Positions 1 through 5,032 of a stretch of 5,032 nt of DNA are shown one piece after another. The position numbers were made by a program, and so were the translations under genes. Every line of letters begins with the position of its first letter. Position 1 is the stretch's first letter. Source of the DNA: Pseudomonas sp. (GTDB lineage Bacteria > Pseudomonadota > Gammaproteobacteria > Pseudomonadales > Pseudomonadaceae). The DNA lies in assembly GCA_030654635.1 (NCBI GenBank), contig JAURXE010000342.1:1-5032 (forward strand), given 5' to 3'. The notes under the pieces are model-generated. The model did no database searches. It saw only the letters and a program-made list of their open reading frames with translations, and was not told the DNA's origin.

Positions 1-1
1 C

Positions 2-10
2 GGAGGGGAG
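2..10 (+). promoter_or_regulatory. Shine-Dalgarno site of the helicase gene
   Basis: The purine-rich run GGAGGGGAG ends 7 bases before the ATG at 18. It is a strong ribosome-binding site and is the main reason for choosing that start. The reading frame stays open to the left edge of the window, so a longer protein starting outside cannot be excluded. Confidence 0.6.
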
Positions 11-17
11 TCGTCGA

Positions 18-1982
18 ATGTTGTCTGCCGCCCGGCGCTACAAGCTGCTCATTTCCGGGGCGCTGGCGCGTTACTTTCCGCGTACCACCGAATACTTGCG
101 GGCCGAGGGCAAGGCGGCGTTGCTGCACGACCAGCCCCGCCCACGGCTGAGCAAAGACGGTGCGCCACTCCCTAAAGCCAAAGCCCCCAACGCCATCAGC
201 ACAAAAAAACCGGCCAAACCACGGACGAAAACCACTCAAGCCGCCAGCAGCGCTATTTATGGCCCGGCGCTGATGGCGGTCGATGAGCCACAGATAGCGG
301 CAATGCGTTTGCGGGTTAGCCAGGCGGTGGCCGCCGGCCTCATCAGCGCGCCTTCGGATGAGCAGTGGGCGATGATCCTCGGGCGCAGTCCGCTGACCCG
401 AGTGTTTGCCGCGGCGGGGTCGGGCAAGTCCACCACCCTGCTGCTACGGGTGGTGTTTATGCTCTGTCATCTGGGCATCGAGCATGGCCAGCTGACGGTG
501 ATTTCCTTTACCAATGCCTCCTGCGCGCAACTGCGCGAGCAGCTGCTGAAGCTGCTGGGCTTCTGGCAATTACCTTTCGATGCCAGCCAGGCCCGGCAGT
601 GCGTGCGCACCTTTCATTCGGCCATGGGTGTGCTGGCCAAAGAGGCGCTGGGCAACCCCCGTTGGTTCGAGCAGTTGGCCAGCAGCGGCGCCAACAGTGA
701 GCTGGATAATCCACTGACCAGCAGCCGCCTGCGCCCCGCCCAACTGGCGCTGCTCAAGCAGACGTATCAGCATTGTTATGAACAGCAGGCCGACTTTCGC
801 CGACTGGTACACGGGCTGCTGGGCTTGCCGGCGCCGCCGACCACGGACGGCGCCAGCAAGAGCGCGCGGGTGCCCAAAGCACCGCAGGACACTTACCAAC
901 TGGCCGGCGAATTTACTCCGCTGCCGCTGTTTGAAACCTTCTATCTGCAGGCCGGCTTTATCCAGAGCATCGGCATTCGCATCGATCAGCTGAACCTTGC
1001 CACCCTGCCTTGCGCCGCTCAGGAACGCAGCTTTATCCAAGCCCTGATGTTGTTTTGGCAGCGCTTCGAGCAACTGCTGGGCGAGCAGGGTTTGCTGACC
1101 TTCGACGCGGCCTTCGCCCAACTCAGCGACCGCATGAATGCCGGCGCGCCGCAACTGTCCGCCGCCGCGCTGGCGCCCTTTAGTCATCTGCTGATCGATG
1201 AGTTTCAGGACATCTCGCCACAGATCGTACTGTGGCTGAATGCCGTGCAGCGCGCGTTGGTGCGCCAGGGTACGGCGGTCAGCCTGATGGCCATCGGCGA
1301 CGACTGGCAGTCGATTTATGGCTGGCGCGGTAGCTCGCCGGAGCTGTTTATCGACTTCGACAAACACTTCCCAGGCAAGGGGAAAGCGAACAAAAGCACG
1401 CTGCTGCTGCTGCAAAATAACTACCGCTCGATTGAGCCGATCATCCGTGACGGCGAGGCGGTACTGGCCGGCGTTAGCCACAAACAGGCGAAAACCAGCA
1501 ACGCCGTCAGGGCCACCCAGCCGGGTGATCATGGGGTTAAGCTGGTGACCCAGTTCGAGCTGAAAACCCGCCTGCCCGAGCTGCTGGCCGAGAGCCAAAC
1601 CCCGTGCGCGCACGTCGCCAGCGGCACCAGCCGCGAGCGCACCAGTGTGCTGCTGCTGAGCCGCAGTAACGCCAGCTTGCAGCTGGTTCGAGGCCAACTC
1701 GACAAGCAGTTGCCGGTAAAGGCCTGCACCATCCACGGAGCCAAAGGCTTGCAAGCCGAAGTGGCGATCATCCTCGACGACTGCCTGCCGCCCACCCCAC
1801 ACCCGCTACGCGATGCGCTCTATGCCTACTCGGGATTTTTCCAAAACAGCTATGGGCAAGCCATGCAGGATGAAAGCCTGCGCCTGGCCTATGTGGCCAT
1901 TACCCGCGGGGTCAGCCGAGTGCTCTGGTACAGCAACAAAGCCCAGGGGGCGACGCAGATCTTGCGCAAGCGCGGGCGCTAA
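18..1982 (+). CDS. UvrD/Rep-type superfamily 1 DNA helicase, helicase IV (HelD)-like
   Basis: This 654-residue protein is an ATP-driven 3'-5' DNA helicase/translocase of superfamily 1A, expected in the cytoplasm in DNA repair or recombination. All the expected motifs are visible in order: a Q-motif-like SDEQW (113-117, Gln116); Walker A AAAGSGKST (131-139); motif Ia around VISFTNAS (161-168); RTFHSAMG (197-204); Walker B/motif II LLIDEFQD (391-398); motif III GDDWQSIYGWRG (427-438); motif IV QNNYRS (466-471); motif V TIHGAKGLQAE (571-581); and motif VI LAYVAITRG (623-631) with the arginine finger. The Trp in GDDWQ and the KGLQAE form of motif V resemble helicase IV (HelD) more than UvrD or Rep, which usually have GDDDQ. 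About 100 residues separate motifs IV and V, so the 2B subdomain is short. Residues 1-110 precede the helicase core and include a Lys/Pro-rich, probably disordered linker (about 40-75). No nuclease or zinc domain is seen. The gene converges on the solute-binding protein gene downstream and shares no obvious function with it. The helicase call is firm; the exact subfamily and cellular role are inferred. Confidence 0.93.
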   Translation: MLSAARRYKLLISGALARYFPRTTEYLRAEGKAALLHDQPRPRLSKDGAPLPKAKAPNAISTKKPAKPRTKTTQAASSAIYGPALMAVDEPQIAAMRLRVSQAVAAGLISAPSDEQWAMILGRSPLTRVFAAAGSGKSTTLLLRVVFMLCHLGIEHGQLTVISFTNASCAQLREQLLKLLGFWQLPFDASQARQCVRTFHSAMGVLAKEALGNPRWFEQLASSGANSELDNPLTSSRLRPAQLALLKQTYQHCYEQQADFRRLVHGLLGLPAPPTTDGASKSARVPKAPQDTYQLAGEFTPLPLFETFYLQAGFIQSIGIRIDQLNLATLPCAAQERSFIQALMLFWQRFEQLLGEQGLLTFDAAFAQLSDRMNAGAPQLSAAALAPFSHLLIDEFQDISPQIVLWLNAVQRALVRQGTAVSLMAIGDDWQSIYGWRGSSPELFIDFDKHFPGKGKANKSTLLLLQNNYRSIEPIIRDGEAVLAGVSHKQAKTSNAVRATQPGDHGVKLVTQFELKTRLPELLAESQTPCAHVASGTSRERTSVLLLSRSNASLQLVRGQLDKQLPVKACTIHGAKGLQAEVAIILDDCLPPTPHPLRDALYAYSGFFQNSYGQAMQDESLRLAYVAITRGVSRVLWYSNKAQGATQILRKRGR

Positions 1983-2018
1983 CGAGGCAAAGCACGACTG
2001 AGCGCCCGGAGTTGTTGC

Positions 2019-2048
2019 GTAGGCGGTACTCGCCGCAGGCAGTACGCC
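2019..2048 (+). repeat. GTAG-headed imperfect palindrome (REP-like unit 1)
   Basis: A GTAG tetranucleotide (2019-2022) leads into an imperfect hairpin. GGCGGTACT (2022-2030) pairs with AGTACGCC (2041-2048) with one bulged G, around the loop CGCCGCAGGC. A GTAG-type head 5' of a palindrome is the hallmark of bacterial REP sequences mobilised by RAYT (REP-associated tyrosine) transposases. There is no T-tract, so this is not a standard intrinsic terminator. That it is a genomic repeat is inferred from its form only. Confidence 0.5.
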
Positions 2049-2057
2049 AACTGGCTG

Positions 2058-2091
2058 GCGGACTGTTCGCGGCTAATCGCGGACTGTTCGC
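2058..2091. repeat. 13-bp direct repeat
   Basis: GCGGACTGTTCGC occurs exactly at 2058-2070 and again at 2079-2091, 21 bp apart. Both copies are able to pair with the AGTCCGC(C) arm at 2102-2109, so the region can fold in two mutually exclusive ways. It may be a partial duplication of REP-like unit 2. No protein-coding signal is seen in this gap (1983-2155). Confidence 0.65.
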
Positions 2092-2113
2092 TACGCTCCT
2101 GAGTCCGCCCTAC
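2079..2113 (-). repeat. GTAG-headed imperfect palindrome (REP-like unit 2, inverted)
   Basis: Read on the minus strand, GTAG (2113-2110) is followed by GGCGGACT (2109-2102). The last seven bases of that arm pair with AGTCCGC (2085-2079) across a 16-base loop. The arm can instead pair over all 8 bp with the upstream copy at 2057-2064, giving an alternative larger hairpin. Its head GTAGGGCGGACT is close to the GTAGGCGGTACT of unit 1 and faces the opposite way, so the two together look like a BIME (paired inverted REPs) placed between convergent genes. A third, unpaired GTAGGGCG head lies at 2135-2128 on the same strand. Confidence 0.5.
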
Positions 2114-2155
2114 GTCCACCCCACGTTCGCCCTACTCACTACAAACCAACCTTGA

Positions 2156-2980
2156 TCAGCCCTTCTTGGCGGCTTGCTCTTTGGCGCGCTGGCGCTTGAT
2201 GAAGTCGATCTTCCATTGCTCCAGGCCAACGAACTCGGAGTTGATGTTCTCCTCCACCCGGTATTTGGCTTTCAGCGTCTGCACCTCGGCTTGATTCTCG
2301 GCCAGAAACTGGTCGAAGCGTTTCAGCAGGGGCGCGTGCTGAATGGTCGAGAGTTGATAACTGCCACGGTTGTAGGGCAAGCCGGCATCGAACTGCAGGG
2401 AGTTGATGAATTTACCGCTGTTGTTGAGGGCATAGAGCGCCACTTCGACGTTGTAGTAAACACCATCGGCTTGCTTCTTCACGGCGCTGCGGATCATGGT
2501 CAGCAGGCTGTCGCTGTCCACCTGGCTGATCTGCCCGGCGTCGATGGCAGCACTGTATTGCTGGGGCGTCCAGCCCTTGACCACGGCCAGGCGTTTCAGC
2601 TGTTCCAGGCCCTTGCCATGTTGCGGGGGCGCCACCAGCACACCGTCGATGTAGTCGACGGTGGCGCTGCTGTAACTGATGTTTTTACCCACACGGGCTG
2701 ACTTGCCCCAGGCCGTATTATCCGGATATTTGAAATCGACTCCGCCACTCAGCAGCTCATCCAGCAGCCCCGCCGTGGCAATCGGCCGGTAGACAAAAGT
2801 GATGCCGGCGCTCGCGGCAAAGCGGTCGAGCAACTCGCGGGCATAGCCGCTGTATTGGCCCTGGGCATCGACCGTGTAGTAAGGCAAGAATTGCGCTTTT
2901 TCGACGCCGACCACATAGGTCTCGGCACTGGCGACGCAGGACAACAGACTGGCGAACAGGCAACAAATAAATGGCTTCAC
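2156..2980 (-). CDS. Periplasmic or lipid-anchored solute-binding protein, SBP_bac_3-like
   Basis: With a GTG start this is a 274-residue exported protein resembling family 3 solute-binding proteins (the amino-acid ABC transporter binding fold). The start is chosen because GTG at 2980 has AAGGA 7 bases upstream and gives a clean signal peptide (Lys2, hydrophobic 3-16). An in-frame ATG at 3013 would begin inside a terminator stem and add 11 residues before the signal. Signal peptidase I could cut after ASA (17-19). Alternatively LLSC at 12-15 is a weak lipobox, which would make it a lipoprotein. Family features include YVVGVEKAQFLPYY (22-35), a GQYSGYARELLDRFA segment (41-55), and GGVDFKYPDNTAW (79-91) where amino-acid binders usually have a GLTxTxxR-type motif. 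The usual ligand-gripping Arg/Asp pattern is therefore not obvious and the substrate is unknown. The C-terminus (about 255-274) is Lys/Arg-rich and likely helical. No permease or ATPase gene is adjacent, so this may be an orphan binding protein. It lies 68 bases downstream of the deaminase gene, on the same strand. Confidence 0.85.
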   Translation of the reverse strand: MKPFICCLFASLLSCVASAETYVVGVEKAQFLPYYTVDAQGQYSGYARELLDRFAASAGITFVYRPIATAGLLDELLSGGVDFKYPDNTAWGKSARVGKNISYSSATVDYIDGVLVAPPQHGKGLEQLKRLAVVKGWTPQQYSAAIDAGQISQVDSDSLLTMIRSAVKKQADGVYYNVEVALYALNNSGKFINSLQFDAGLPYNRGSYQLSTIQHAPLLKRFDQFLAENQAEVQTLKAKYRVEENINSEFVGLEQWKIDFIKRQRAKEQAAKKG

Positions 2981-2987
2981 AGGATTT

Positions 2988-2992
2988 TCCTT
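2988..2992 (-). promoter_or_regulatory. Shine-Dalgarno site that decides the GTG start of the binding protein
   Basis: On the minus strand AAGGA (2992-2988) sits 7 bases before the GTG codon at 2980-2978. It lies only a few bases after the T-tract of the terminator at 3000-3021. The alternative ATG at 3013 has no good site in front of it. Confidence 0.7.
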
Positions 2993-2999
2993 AATCAGC

Positions 3000-3021
3000 A
3001 AAAAGCCCCGCATTGCAGGGC
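3000..3021 (-). terminator. Rho-independent terminator after the deaminase gene
   Basis: Read on the minus strand, GCCCTGC (3021-3015) pairs with GCGGGGC (3011-3005) around the loop AAT. This gives a 7-bp GC-rich stem with one G-T wobble, directly followed by TTTTT (3004-3000). It lies 28 bases after the TAA stop of the deaminase gene, as expected for its terminator. It also ends only 19 bases before the start codon of the binding protein gene, so it could limit or regulate read-through into that gene. Confidence 0.75.
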
Positions 3022-3048
3022 ATGTAGTTCGATAAGGGGAATGACGAC

Positions 3049-4407
3049 TTAGTCGCCGCTGACCAGCTTGTGCGCCAACTTGTTGTGCCGTTCGATCACC
3101 AGCGGCAGGTCGATGCTCAGCAGCTGGCCATCCTTGACCACCTGTTTGCCGTTGATAACGCTGTGGGCGACCTGGCTCGGGGCGCAGAACACCAGGGCTG
3201 CCAGTGGGTCATGCAGGGCACCGGCGAAGGCGATTTGGCGCAGGTCGAAGGCGACGAAATCCGCTGACATGCCCGGTGCCAGAGCACCGATGTCGTTGCG
3301 ATTAAGCACCTTGGCGCCGCCCAGGGTGGCGATTTCCAGGGCTTCACGAGCGGTCATGGCATCCGGGCCAAAACCCACCCGTTGCAGCAATAAGGCCTGG
3401 CGCACTTCGCCGATCATGGTGGCGCCATCGTTAGAGGCCGAGCCGTCGACGCCCAGACCGACCGGCACGCCGGCGTCGCGCATCTTGCGGATTGGCGCGA
3501 TGCCCGAGGCCAGGCGCATGTTAGAGCACGGACAATGGGCGACGCCGGTGCCGGTGCGGGCGAACAGGTCGATGCCGTGCTGATCCAGTTGCACACAGTG
3601 GGCGTGCCAGACATCCGGGCCGACCCAGCCGAGGTCTTCGGCGTATTCGGCCGGGGTCATGCCGAATTTTTCGCGGCTATAGGAAATGTCGTTTTGGTTC
3701 TCGGCCAAATGGGTGTGCAGCGACACCCCGTACTGGCGCGCCAGCACCGCGGCTTCGCGCATCAGGTCACGGCTGACAGAGAACGGCGAACACGGCGCCA
3801 CCACCACCCGCAACATCGAGCTGTGGCTGGCGTCGTGGTAGTCCTCGATCAAGCGCTGGGATTCCTTGAGGATGTCGGCTTCTTTTTCCACCACGCTGTC
3901 CGGCGGCAAACCACCCTGGCTGCGGCCGACGCTCATGCTGCCGCGCGCGGCGTGAAAGCGCATGCCGATCTCGGCGGCGGCGTGAATGCTGTCATCCAGC
4001 TTGCAACCATTCGGGTAGATATACAGGTGGTCACTGGAGGTGGTGCAACCGGACAAAATCAGCTCGGCCATCGCCGTCTGGGTCGACACCTGGATCATCT
4101 CCGGGGTTAGGCGCGCCCAGATCGGATAGAGGTTCTGCAGCCAGTTAAACAGCTCGCCATCCTGGGCCGACGGCACCACACGGGTCAGGCTCTGGTACAT
4201 ATGGTGGTGGGTGTTGACCAGGCCGGGGATGACAATATGGCCCTTGAGGTCGAGCACTTCATCGGCGGTGGCTGGCAGCTCGCTGCTAGGCCCAACCTGC
4301 ATGATCTGATTGCCGACTATATACAGACCACCCTGTTTGATCTCCCGGCGTTCGCCGTCCATGGTCACCAGCAGCTCGGCGTTTTTTACCAATAAAGTCT
4401 TAGCCAT
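3049..4407 (-). CDS. 8-oxoguanine deaminase (COG0402 amidohydrolase family)
   Basis: This 452-residue cytosolic metal-dependent hydrolase most resembles the 8-oxoguanine deaminases (EC 3.5.4.32) known from Pseudomonas (PA0142 type), which hydrolyse 8-oxoguanine to urate and ammonia. Numbering from the upstream GTG (453 residues), the amidohydrolase metal site is complete: HxH in NTHHHMYQ (His68, His70), HTHLAE (His234, with Glu237 as acid/base), HAHC (His271) and LGVDGSASND (Asp322). Further family-like segments are FNWLQNLYPIWARL (88-101), SGCTTSSDHLY (120-130), GGLPPDSVV (166-174) and APCSPFSV (205-212). A C-terminal beta-sandwich segment around LAPGMSADFVAFDL (377-390) is typical of the family. 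Length matches full-size members. The ATG at 4407 follows GGAGG by 9 bases; a GTG immediately before it (4410) is also possible with 6-base spacing. Close relatives act on hydroxyatrazine, guanine or other N-heterocycles, so fold and chemistry are firm while the exact substrate is inferred from overall resemblance. It lies downstream of moaA and upstream of the binding protein gene on the same strand, and is followed by an intrinsic terminator. Confidence 0.85.
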   Translation of the reverse strand: MAKTLLVKNAELLVTMDGERREIKQGGLYIVGNQIMQVGPSSELPATADEVLDLKGHIVIPGLVNTHHHMYQSLTRVVPSAQDGELFNWLQNLYPIWARLTPEMIQVSTQTAMAELILSGCTTSSDHLYIYPNGCKLDDSIHAAAEIGMRFHAARGSMSVGRSQGGLPPDSVVEKEADILKESQRLIEDYHDASHSSMLRVVVAPCSPFSVSRDLMREAAVLARQYGVSLHTHLAENQNDISYSREKFGMTPAEYAEDLGWVGPDVWHAHCVQLDQHGIDLFARTGTGVAHCPCSNMRLASGIAPIRKMRDAGVPVGLGVDGSASNDGATMIGEVRQALLLQRVGFGPDAMTAREALEIATLGGAKVLNRNDIGALAPGMSADFVAFDLRQIAFAGALHDPLAALVFCAPSQVAHSVINGKQVVKDGQLLSIDLPLVIERHNKLAHKLVSGD

Positions 4408-4416
4408 CACGCGTTT

Positions 4417-4421
4417 CCTCC
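4417..4421 (-). promoter_or_regulatory. Shine-Dalgarno site of the deaminase gene
   Basis: GGAGG on the minus strand (4421-4417) is 9 bases before ATG 4407 and 6 bases before GTG 4410, so it does not by itself decide between the two adjacent starts. It is separated by a single base from a GC-rich hairpin (4423-4436) that would be in the mRNA leader. Confidence 0.75.
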
Positions 4422-4422
4422 G

Positions 4423-4443
4423 GCCCGTTGGCGGGCGTTTTTT
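4423..4443 (+). terminator. Terminator-like hairpin with T-tract on the plus strand
   Basis: On the plus strand GCCCG (4423-4427) pairs with CGGGC (4432-4436) around TTGG. One G follows, then TTTTTT (4438-4443), which is the form of a short intrinsic terminator. No plus-strand gene lies upstream to be terminated, so it could only stop antisense transcription across the deaminase gene. On the minus strand the same hairpin would lie directly beside the deaminase ribosome-binding site. Either role is inferred. Confidence 0.4.
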
Positions 4444-4465
4444 GTTGTTCGACGTATTTAGTTGC

Positions 4466-4570
4466 GCTGGCGTTCGCGAGGTCGTTCTGGCAAGGCGCTT
4501 TATCGAAGCCTGTACGATTTTGTACGGCGAGATAAAGCAACGCCGCCAGAGCGATCTCGCGGGCGCCAGC
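4466..4570. repeat. 105-bp long imperfect palindrome between moaA and the deaminase gene
   Basis: The two arms (about 4466-4504 and 4531-4570) are near-perfect reverse complements. GCTGGCG (4466-4472) pairs with CGCCAGC (4564-4570). The next 19 positions (4473-4491 with 4545-4563) pair throughout if four T-G wobbles are allowed. After a small internal loop GCTTTATC (4497-4504) pairs with GATAAAGC (4531-4538). The tip holds GCC-T-GTAC (4508-4515) pairing with GTACGGC (4522-4528) around GATTTT. The last base of the right arm is also the last base of the moaA stop codon on the minus strand. No protein-coding signal or T-tract follows on either strand. It may be a miniature inverted-repeat element or an intergenic repeat of the genus; that is inferred. 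Confidence 0.7.
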
Positions 4571-5032
4571 TAGCCGCCAGTCATGCTCATAAAGCGGACT
4601 ACCTGTACTTGCTCGCGGGTATCGAAATAATGCCGTTCGGGTTTCAGCCGCAGAGCCTCGATCAGCGCCCCGCGCAGCCTGGCGCTGTCACTCGGATGGC
4701 GACGCAGCAAGGCTTTCAAATCCAGCGCACCGTCAGACCCTAAGCACAGCACCAGCTGGCCTTCGGCGGTGACTCGCACACGATTGCAGTCGCCACAAAA
4801 ATTGCGGCTATGGGGCGAGATAAAACCGACCCGGGTGTCGCTGCCGACCACTTGCCAGTACCGCGAGGGGCCACCGGTACGGTGGCTGCTGGGCAGCAGT
4901 TGAAAGCGCTGTTCAATGCGCTCGCGCACCTCGTCGCTGCTGCACAGGGTCTGCTCGCGGGAATGGCTGGAGATGTTGCCCAGCGGCATCTCCTCGATAA
5001 AACTGATGTCCAGCTGCTGGGCTACCGCGAAG
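4570..5032 (-). CDS. moaA: MoaA, GTP 3',8-cyclase (C-terminal part; cut by the window edge)
   Basis: The visible 153 codons are the C-terminal part of MoaA (EC 4.1.99.22), the radical-SAM enzyme that rearranges GTP in the first step of molybdenum cofactor synthesis together with MoaC. The C-terminal 4Fe-4S cluster motif CX2CX13C is intact: FCGDCNR supplies Cys79 and Cys82 and LCLG supplies Cys96 (visible-part numbering). GPSRYW and VGFISPHSRNF precede it as in the family, and the protein ends in the conserved Gly-Gly tail (MTGG) needed in MoaA. The frame stays open to the right edge, and the residues before Met15 (LDISFIEEMPLG) match the internal part of MoaA, so that Met is not the start. 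Full-length MoaA is about 330 residues, so the N-terminal radical-SAM CX3CX2C motif lies outside the window. The TAG stop abuts the long palindrome at 4466-4570. Pseudomonads often carry more than one moaA copy, so which paralogue this is cannot be told here. Confidence 0.95.
   Translation of the reverse strand, partial: FAVAQQLDISFIEEMPLGNISSHSREQTLCSSDEVRERIEQRFQLLPSSHRTGGPSRYWQVVGSDTRVGFISPHSRNFCGDCNRVRVTAEGQLVLCLGSDGALDLKALLRRHPSDSARLRGALIEALRLKPERHYFDTREQVQVVRFMSMTGG

Noticed and set aside
1401..1414. CTG-rich triplet run in the helicase gene
   Set aside because: It encodes a short Leu stretch in a beta-strand before motif IV and is ordinary codon repetition, not a tandem repeat of note.
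570..1802. A 410-codon open frame on the minus strand inside the helicase gene
   Set aside because: It is antisense to a gene with every superfamily 1 motif in place. Its product is low-complexity and rich in Gln, Ala, Arg and Gly, with no recognisable domain, as expected for a shadow frame in GC-rich DNA.
2174..2701. A 175-codon plus-strand frame across the binding protein gene
   Set aside because: It is the antisense shadow of a gene with a signal peptide and family features, and its product is Leu/Val/Gly/His-rich with no recognisable domain.
2980..3013. ATG at 3013 as the start of the binding protein
   Set aside because: It lies within the stem of the intrinsic terminator, has no Shine-Dalgarno site, and would put 11 residues before a signal peptide that already begins well at the GTG of 2980.
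3535..4110. A 191-codon plus-strand frame across the deaminase gene
   Set aside because: It is antisense to the conserved metal-site region of the deaminase, His/Gly/Val-rich without a known domain, and lacks a convincing ribosome-binding site.
4455..4493. A possible sigma-70 promoter for the deaminase on the minus strand (TTGCCA and TAAATA)
   Set aside because: The two hexamers are 27 bases apart, far from the usual 16-18, and no better pair was found by eye.
4310..4743. Two overlapping plus-strand frames (4310-4573 and 4462-4743) covering the moaA-deaminase gap
   Set aside because: Both run through the palindrome and into antisense of real genes, neither has a clear start site, and the products look like random translations.

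Overview
The window looks like a chromosomal segment of a Pseudomonas-type gammaproteobacterium, probably from the P. fluorescens/P. putida side of the genus. This rests on GC-rich codon use, a MoaA C-terminus and an 8-oxoguanine-deaminase-like amidohydrolase of pseudomonad type, and REP-like palindromes with a GTAG head between genes. The genus is inferred from gene content and style, not from a marker gene.

Layout: (1) 18-1982, plus strand: a complete superfamily 1 (UvrD/Rep/HelD-like) DNA helicase with all canonical motifs and an extra N-terminal region. (2) 1983-2155: a convergent gap without a gene. It holds two GTAG-headed imperfect palindromes facing each other (a BIME-like pair) and a 13-bp direct repeat. 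(3) 2156-2980, minus strand: a secreted or lipid-anchored solute-binding protein of the SBP_bac_3 type, starting at GTG. (4) 3000-3021: an intrinsic terminator on the minus strand, only 19 bases before that GTG. (5) 3049-4407, minus strand: a zinc-type amidohydrolase, best called 8-oxoguanine deaminase. (6) 4408-4569: an intergenic stretch with a U-tract hairpin beside the deaminase Shine-Dalgarno site and a 105-bp long imperfect palindrome that ends on the stop codon of the next gene. (7) 4570 to the window edge, minus strand: the C-terminal part of moaA (GTP 3',8-cyclase).

The three minus-strand genes run moaA -> deaminase -> binding protein. They are separated by structured gaps, so they are best viewed as co-oriented neighbours whose co-transcription may be partial. 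A loose theme is purine and molybdopterin metabolism. The deaminase would convert 8-oxoguanine to urate, and MoaA starts the molybdenum cofactor needed by xanthine-oxidising enzymes. The binding protein has no clear ligand signature and the helicase appears unrelated.

No complete new system such as a defence island, CRISPR array or prophage is visible. The most interesting material is non-coding: the 105-bp palindrome, the GTAG-headed pair, and the terminator that sits between the deaminase and the binding protein like an attenuator.
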